Shown here: one piece after another, positions 61,633 through 64,000 of the stretch
Position numbering within the stretch: the stretch's first letter is position 1
How the letters are laid out: each line of letters starts with the position of its first letter
NCBI RefSeq assembly: GCF_900129685.1
Contig: NZ_FQWM01000002.1
Span: forward strand, 334,654 to 398,653
Source: Cognatishimia maritima
GTDB lineage: Bacteria; Pseudomonadota; Alphaproteobacteria; Rhodobacterales; Rhodobacteraceae
Direction of reading: 5' to 3'
Length of the DNA stretch: 64,000 bases
Notes under the pieces: model-generated
What the model was told of the DNA's origin: nothing
The model's database searches: none
The model's input: only the letters and a program-made list of their open reading frames with translations
Made by a program: the position numbers and the translations under genes

Positions 61633-62681
61633 TCTTCCATCCCTGTGGGCACATTTAGCGGCCCAACGTAGCGCGCTTTGTTGAATTCTCGCATCCGCGC
61701 GAAGACATCGACGCCAAGTTGTCGGTAGACATCCAGCAGGTCGACCAGAACCCAGTTCTCTCGAATCTTGCCATTTTCGACACGCCAGAAGTCGAGAGAC
61801 CGCAGCGTGATCTTTTTCCCGGTGGGTGGCAAGCCCAGCCAGCCATCTGCGCTATGGGTTTGCGCCATATCAGGCCAGCCTGTGACTGCTGCAAACGGAC
61901 CATCCCCAAAGAAATGATGCGTGACGTCGTCCGAATACAACCCACGATCCGGCATCGCATTTAAGAACGGGATTTGATGCCAGTTCCTGAACCCGGCGAC
62001 CCCACGAGCGGTGCCGATCCCTGCCGGACCATACCAGCTCATTTTTGGATGCCAGAATCGATCCAGTTCCATCACCTCAGGCCCACCCTGCGACGGGTAG
62101 CGCACAAGGTGCGTCAGCATGTCGAGAATTAACTGACAAGACGCGGCGCTTTCGGCCTCGTTGCGAGGGGCGCTTACCAGCCCGTTCTGCAGCGCGGGCG
62201 CAGGTGCCAGCCATTCACGGCCCAAGGAGGGTGCCATCGGCCAAGCGCTGGCTTGCAGCATGACCTCAGGAATGTCCCAGATGGCCTGAACTTCGACGAC
62301 CTTACCGTTCTCAAATCGGTAGAACTCGTGGAAGCGCATCGCGACCTGATGGCCCGTTGCCGGGATATCCAACCAGGGCGCGAGAAATGTCCCGGTGTAG
62401 TAGCCCGCACAGCCGACCCAATCTGCCCCGTTTATGTCAGGGCCCGCGGCCACGATGTAGTCGCGTCGCTCAACATCGGGCCACGCCGCACTTAACCCGG
62501 CGAAAGCGGATTGATAGAAGGCGTCTGGCCCAATCACATCGCCAAATGGATGGCACATGTGCACAATCGCGTCGGCAGCCATGACATCTGTCATCGCTGC
62601 CTGAACCTGCTTTGGTTCAAAATCATACAGGGCGCCCCGGAGCGGAGCCAAAAGCGCCTTGTGCTGATTATGTCGATCCAT
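61629..62681 (-). CDS. Tandem NTF2/SnoaL-like protein 2
   Basis: A 350-residue two-domain SnoaL/NTF2-like protein. First domain HMCHPFGDVIGPDAFYQSAF and MRFHEFYRFENGKVVEVQAI; second WHPKMSWYGPAGIGTARGVA and RSLDFWRVENGKIRENWVLV. Family shape only; a related protein is encoded at 58840-59829. It begins 26 bases after the histidinol-dehydrogenase-like stop. Confidence 0.8.
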   Translation of the reverse strand: MDRHNQHKALLAPLRGALYDFEPKQVQAAMTDVMAADAIVHMCHPFGDVIGPDAFYQSAFAGLSAAWPDVERRDYIVAAGPDINGADWVGCAGYYTGTFLAPWLDIPATGHQVAMRFHEFYRFENGKVVEVQAIWDIPEVMLQASAWPMAPSLGREWLAPAPALQNGLVSAPRNEAESAASCQLILDMLTHLVRYPSQGGPEVMELDRFWHPKMSWYGPAGIGTARGVAGFRNWHQIPFLNAMPDRGLYSDDVTHHFFGDGPFAAVTGWPDMAQTHSADGWLGLPPTGKKITLRSLDFWRVENGKIRENWVLVDLLDVYRQLGVDVFARMREFNKARYVGPLNVPTGMEE

Positions 62682-62707
62682 GGATCACTCTTATGTTGGC
62701 CAGAGCG

Positions 62708-64000
62708 TTACTCGGCTGGTTCCCGAAAAGCCGCTGCTTCGCCGTAGGGCACATTGATGCCACCAAAGCGACGCACGCGGATGTTGCATTGCTCGGCATG
62801 GCCGACAAAGCCTTCCAACATGCAAAGTCGCGAGCCGTATTCACCGATCAACGTTGCCGCCTCATCGGTTGTGATCCGTTGGTAGCTGTGGGTCTTCAGA
62901 TATTTCCCGACCCAGAGACCACCTGTGTACCGGCCGGCTTTCTTGGTTGGCAATGTGTGGTTGGTGCCAATGACCTTGTCGCCATTGGAGACATTGGTAC
63001 GTGGACCTAGGAACAAAGCTCCGTAGCTGGTCATGTTTTCAAGGAACCAGTCGTCGCGATCTGTCATCACCTGCACGTGTTCGGACGCGATATCATCGGC
63101 GACCTCAAGCATTTCGTCATAGGTGTCGCAGACAATCACTTCTCCGTATTCTTCCCAGCTCACGCGCGCAGTCCCCGCAGTCGGGAGAATGCCAAGAATG
63201 CGGTCAATCTCAGACAAAGTTTCCTCAGCCAGTTTCTTGCTGTTGGTCAGCAAAACGCAGGGGCTGTTGTAGCCGTGCTCGGCTTGGCCCAGCAAATCCG
63301 TCGCGCAAAGTTCGGCATCTGCAGCGGTTTCGTCTGCAATCACCATGGTTTCTGTCGGGCCGGCAAAAAGGTCGATGCCGACGCGACCAAAAAGCTGACG
63401 CTTGGCTTCCGCCACAAAGGCGTTGCCCGGACCAACCAGCATGTGCACCGGATCGATGGTTTCCGTACCGATCGCCATGGCGCCGATGGCCTGAATGCCG
63501 CCCATGACATAAATCTCATGCGCGCCACCCAGATGCATCGCTGCAATAACGGCTGGGTTTGGTTTCCCTTGGAAAGGCGGGGTACATGCGATGATACGCG
63601 GAACGCCTGCAACAGAGGCCGTCGCCACGGACATATGCGCCGACGCCACCATAGGGAACTTGCCCCCTGGAACATAGCAGCCCACGGATTGCACCGGGAT
63701 GTTCTTATGCCCAAGGATCACGCCGGGCATGGTTTCCACTTCGATATCCAGCATGGAATCGCGCTGCGCCTGCGCGAAGTTGCGCACCTGCGCTTGTGCA
63801 AACTTGATGTCGGCCAGCTCGCGCTCGGTCAGTTGCCCCATCAGTTCTTCGATCTGCGCTTCGCTAAGACGGAAGCTTTCCGGAGAATAGTTATCAAACT
63901 TCTCAGACAATTCCCGCACAGCCGCATCGCCGCGCGCTTCGATGTCCTTTAGCGTCGCCTCGACAACGGCGCGTGTCTTTGCATCGTCCTCAGCGCGATC
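62708..64000 (-). CDS. Histidinol-dehydrogenase-like (HpsN/HisD family) dehydrogenase (partial, N-terminus outside window)
   Basis: NAD-dependent four-electron alcohol-to-acid dehydrogenase. 430 residues are visible and the frame is open to the right edge (431 codons including stop), so only about 10 N-terminal residues are missing; a GTG-start reading at 63919 would cut conserved sequence. Kept HisD zinc/catalytic segments: [13 protein letters not shown] (Gln, His), ASEHVQV (Glu-His pair), [13 protein letters not shown] (Asp) and [14 protein letters not shown] (His). It sits in a catabolic operon away from his genes, as does HpsN of sulfopropanediol degradation, so a histidine role is unlikely. 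Confidence 0.9.
   Translation of the reverse strand, partial: DRAEDDAKTRAVVEATLKDIEARGDAAVRELSEKFDNYSPESFRLSEAQIEELMGQLTERELADIKFAQAQVRNFAQAQRDSMLDIEVETMPGVILGHKNIPVQSVGCYVPGGKFPMVASAHMSVATASVAGVPRIIACTPPFQGKPNPAVIAAMHLGGAHEIYVMGGIQAIGAMAIGTETIDPVHMLVGPGNAFVAEAKRQLFGRVGIDLFAGPTETMVIADETAADAELCATDLLGQAEHGYNSPCVLLTNSKKLAEETLSEIDRILGILPTAGTARVSWEEYGEVIVCDTYDEMLEVADDIASEHVQVMTDRDDWFLENMTSYGALFLGPRTNVSNGDKVIGTNHTLPTKKAGRYTGGLWVGKYLKTHSYQRITTDEAATLIGEYGSRLCMLEGFVGHAEQCNIRVRRFGGINVPYGEAAAFREPAE

Noticed and set aside
1-64000. CRISPR arrays, insertion sequences or prophage
   Set aside because: No repeat-spacer pattern, transposase, integrase or phage structural gene was seen on either strand.

Overview
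The window looks like chromosomal DNA of a Rhodobacterales (Roseobacter-type) alphaproteobacterium. The evidence is the moderately high GC content, the closely packed operons with 1- and 4-base stop/start overlaps, a petABC cytochrome bc1 operon with a twin-arginine Rieske protein, a BatA-like/DUF58/MoxR envelope operon, and many small proteins typical of that order. I see no phage, insertion sequence, integrase or CRISPR array. About 66 protein genes, one tRNA, one riboswitch and one candidate small RNA are supported. This is a reading by eye, without database searches.

Layout. 1-3.0 kb: aromatic/aspartate aminotransferase (cut by the window edge), sseA and a LysR regulator, then a short unannotated transcript candidate with a very clean terminator. 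3.0-8.4 kb: smpB, rppH, then gpmI-envC-ctpA. 8.5-15.8 kb: a four-gene operon (MoxR, DUF58, DUF4159, large membrane protein), with DUF1285 divergent. 16-27 kb: polA, a phosphotransferase, a lytic transglycosylase, a WYL regulator, and the operon dapE-GNAT-TIGR04282-rnr. 27-35.7 kb: dapD, a LOG-family protein, rlmN, several small VOC/ABM/YciI/SRPBCC proteins, an asparaginase, and an ArsR repressor with a clear operator. 35.9-40.3 kb: gcdH, a fused E1 alpha/beta dehydrogenase and a FabD-like acyltransferase in one operon. 40.3-46.8 kb: pncB, pncA, trhO, a YcaQ-type DNA glycosylase, a divergent EamA/MarR pair with two palindromic operators, and an alpha/beta hydrolase. 47.1-49.8 kb: petABC, with a perfect FNR box upstream. 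50-54.8 kb: an outer-membrane barrel, two GST genes, an FMN riboswitch with lumazine synthase, then dapF-mtaB. 54.94 kb: tRNA-Lys.

55.1-64 kb: a nine-gene, same-strand catabolic cluster entering from beyond the right edge. In transcription order it holds a histidinol-dehydrogenase-like enzyme, a tandem NTF2/SnoaL-like protein, an SDR, a LacI regulator, a second NTF2/SnoaL-like protein, a bicupin, a MetE-C-like enzyme, an alpha/beta hydrolase and an RraA-like aldolase. The genes nearly all abut or overlap. The gene set fits stepwise alcohol oxidation, group transfer, hydrolysis and aldol cleavage of an unknown small polyol, sulfonate or methylated substrate. I do not recognise it as a described pathway, and it is the best candidate here for a new system.

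Housekeeping genes dominate elsewhere. Lysine/diaminopimelate genes (dapE, dapD, dapF) are scattered among RNA-processing genes (rnr, rppH, rlmN, smpB, mtaB, trhO). Regulatory signals visible by eye are an FNR box (petABC), ArsR and MarR operators, an inverted repeat before gcdH, the FMN riboswitch and seven intrinsic terminators.
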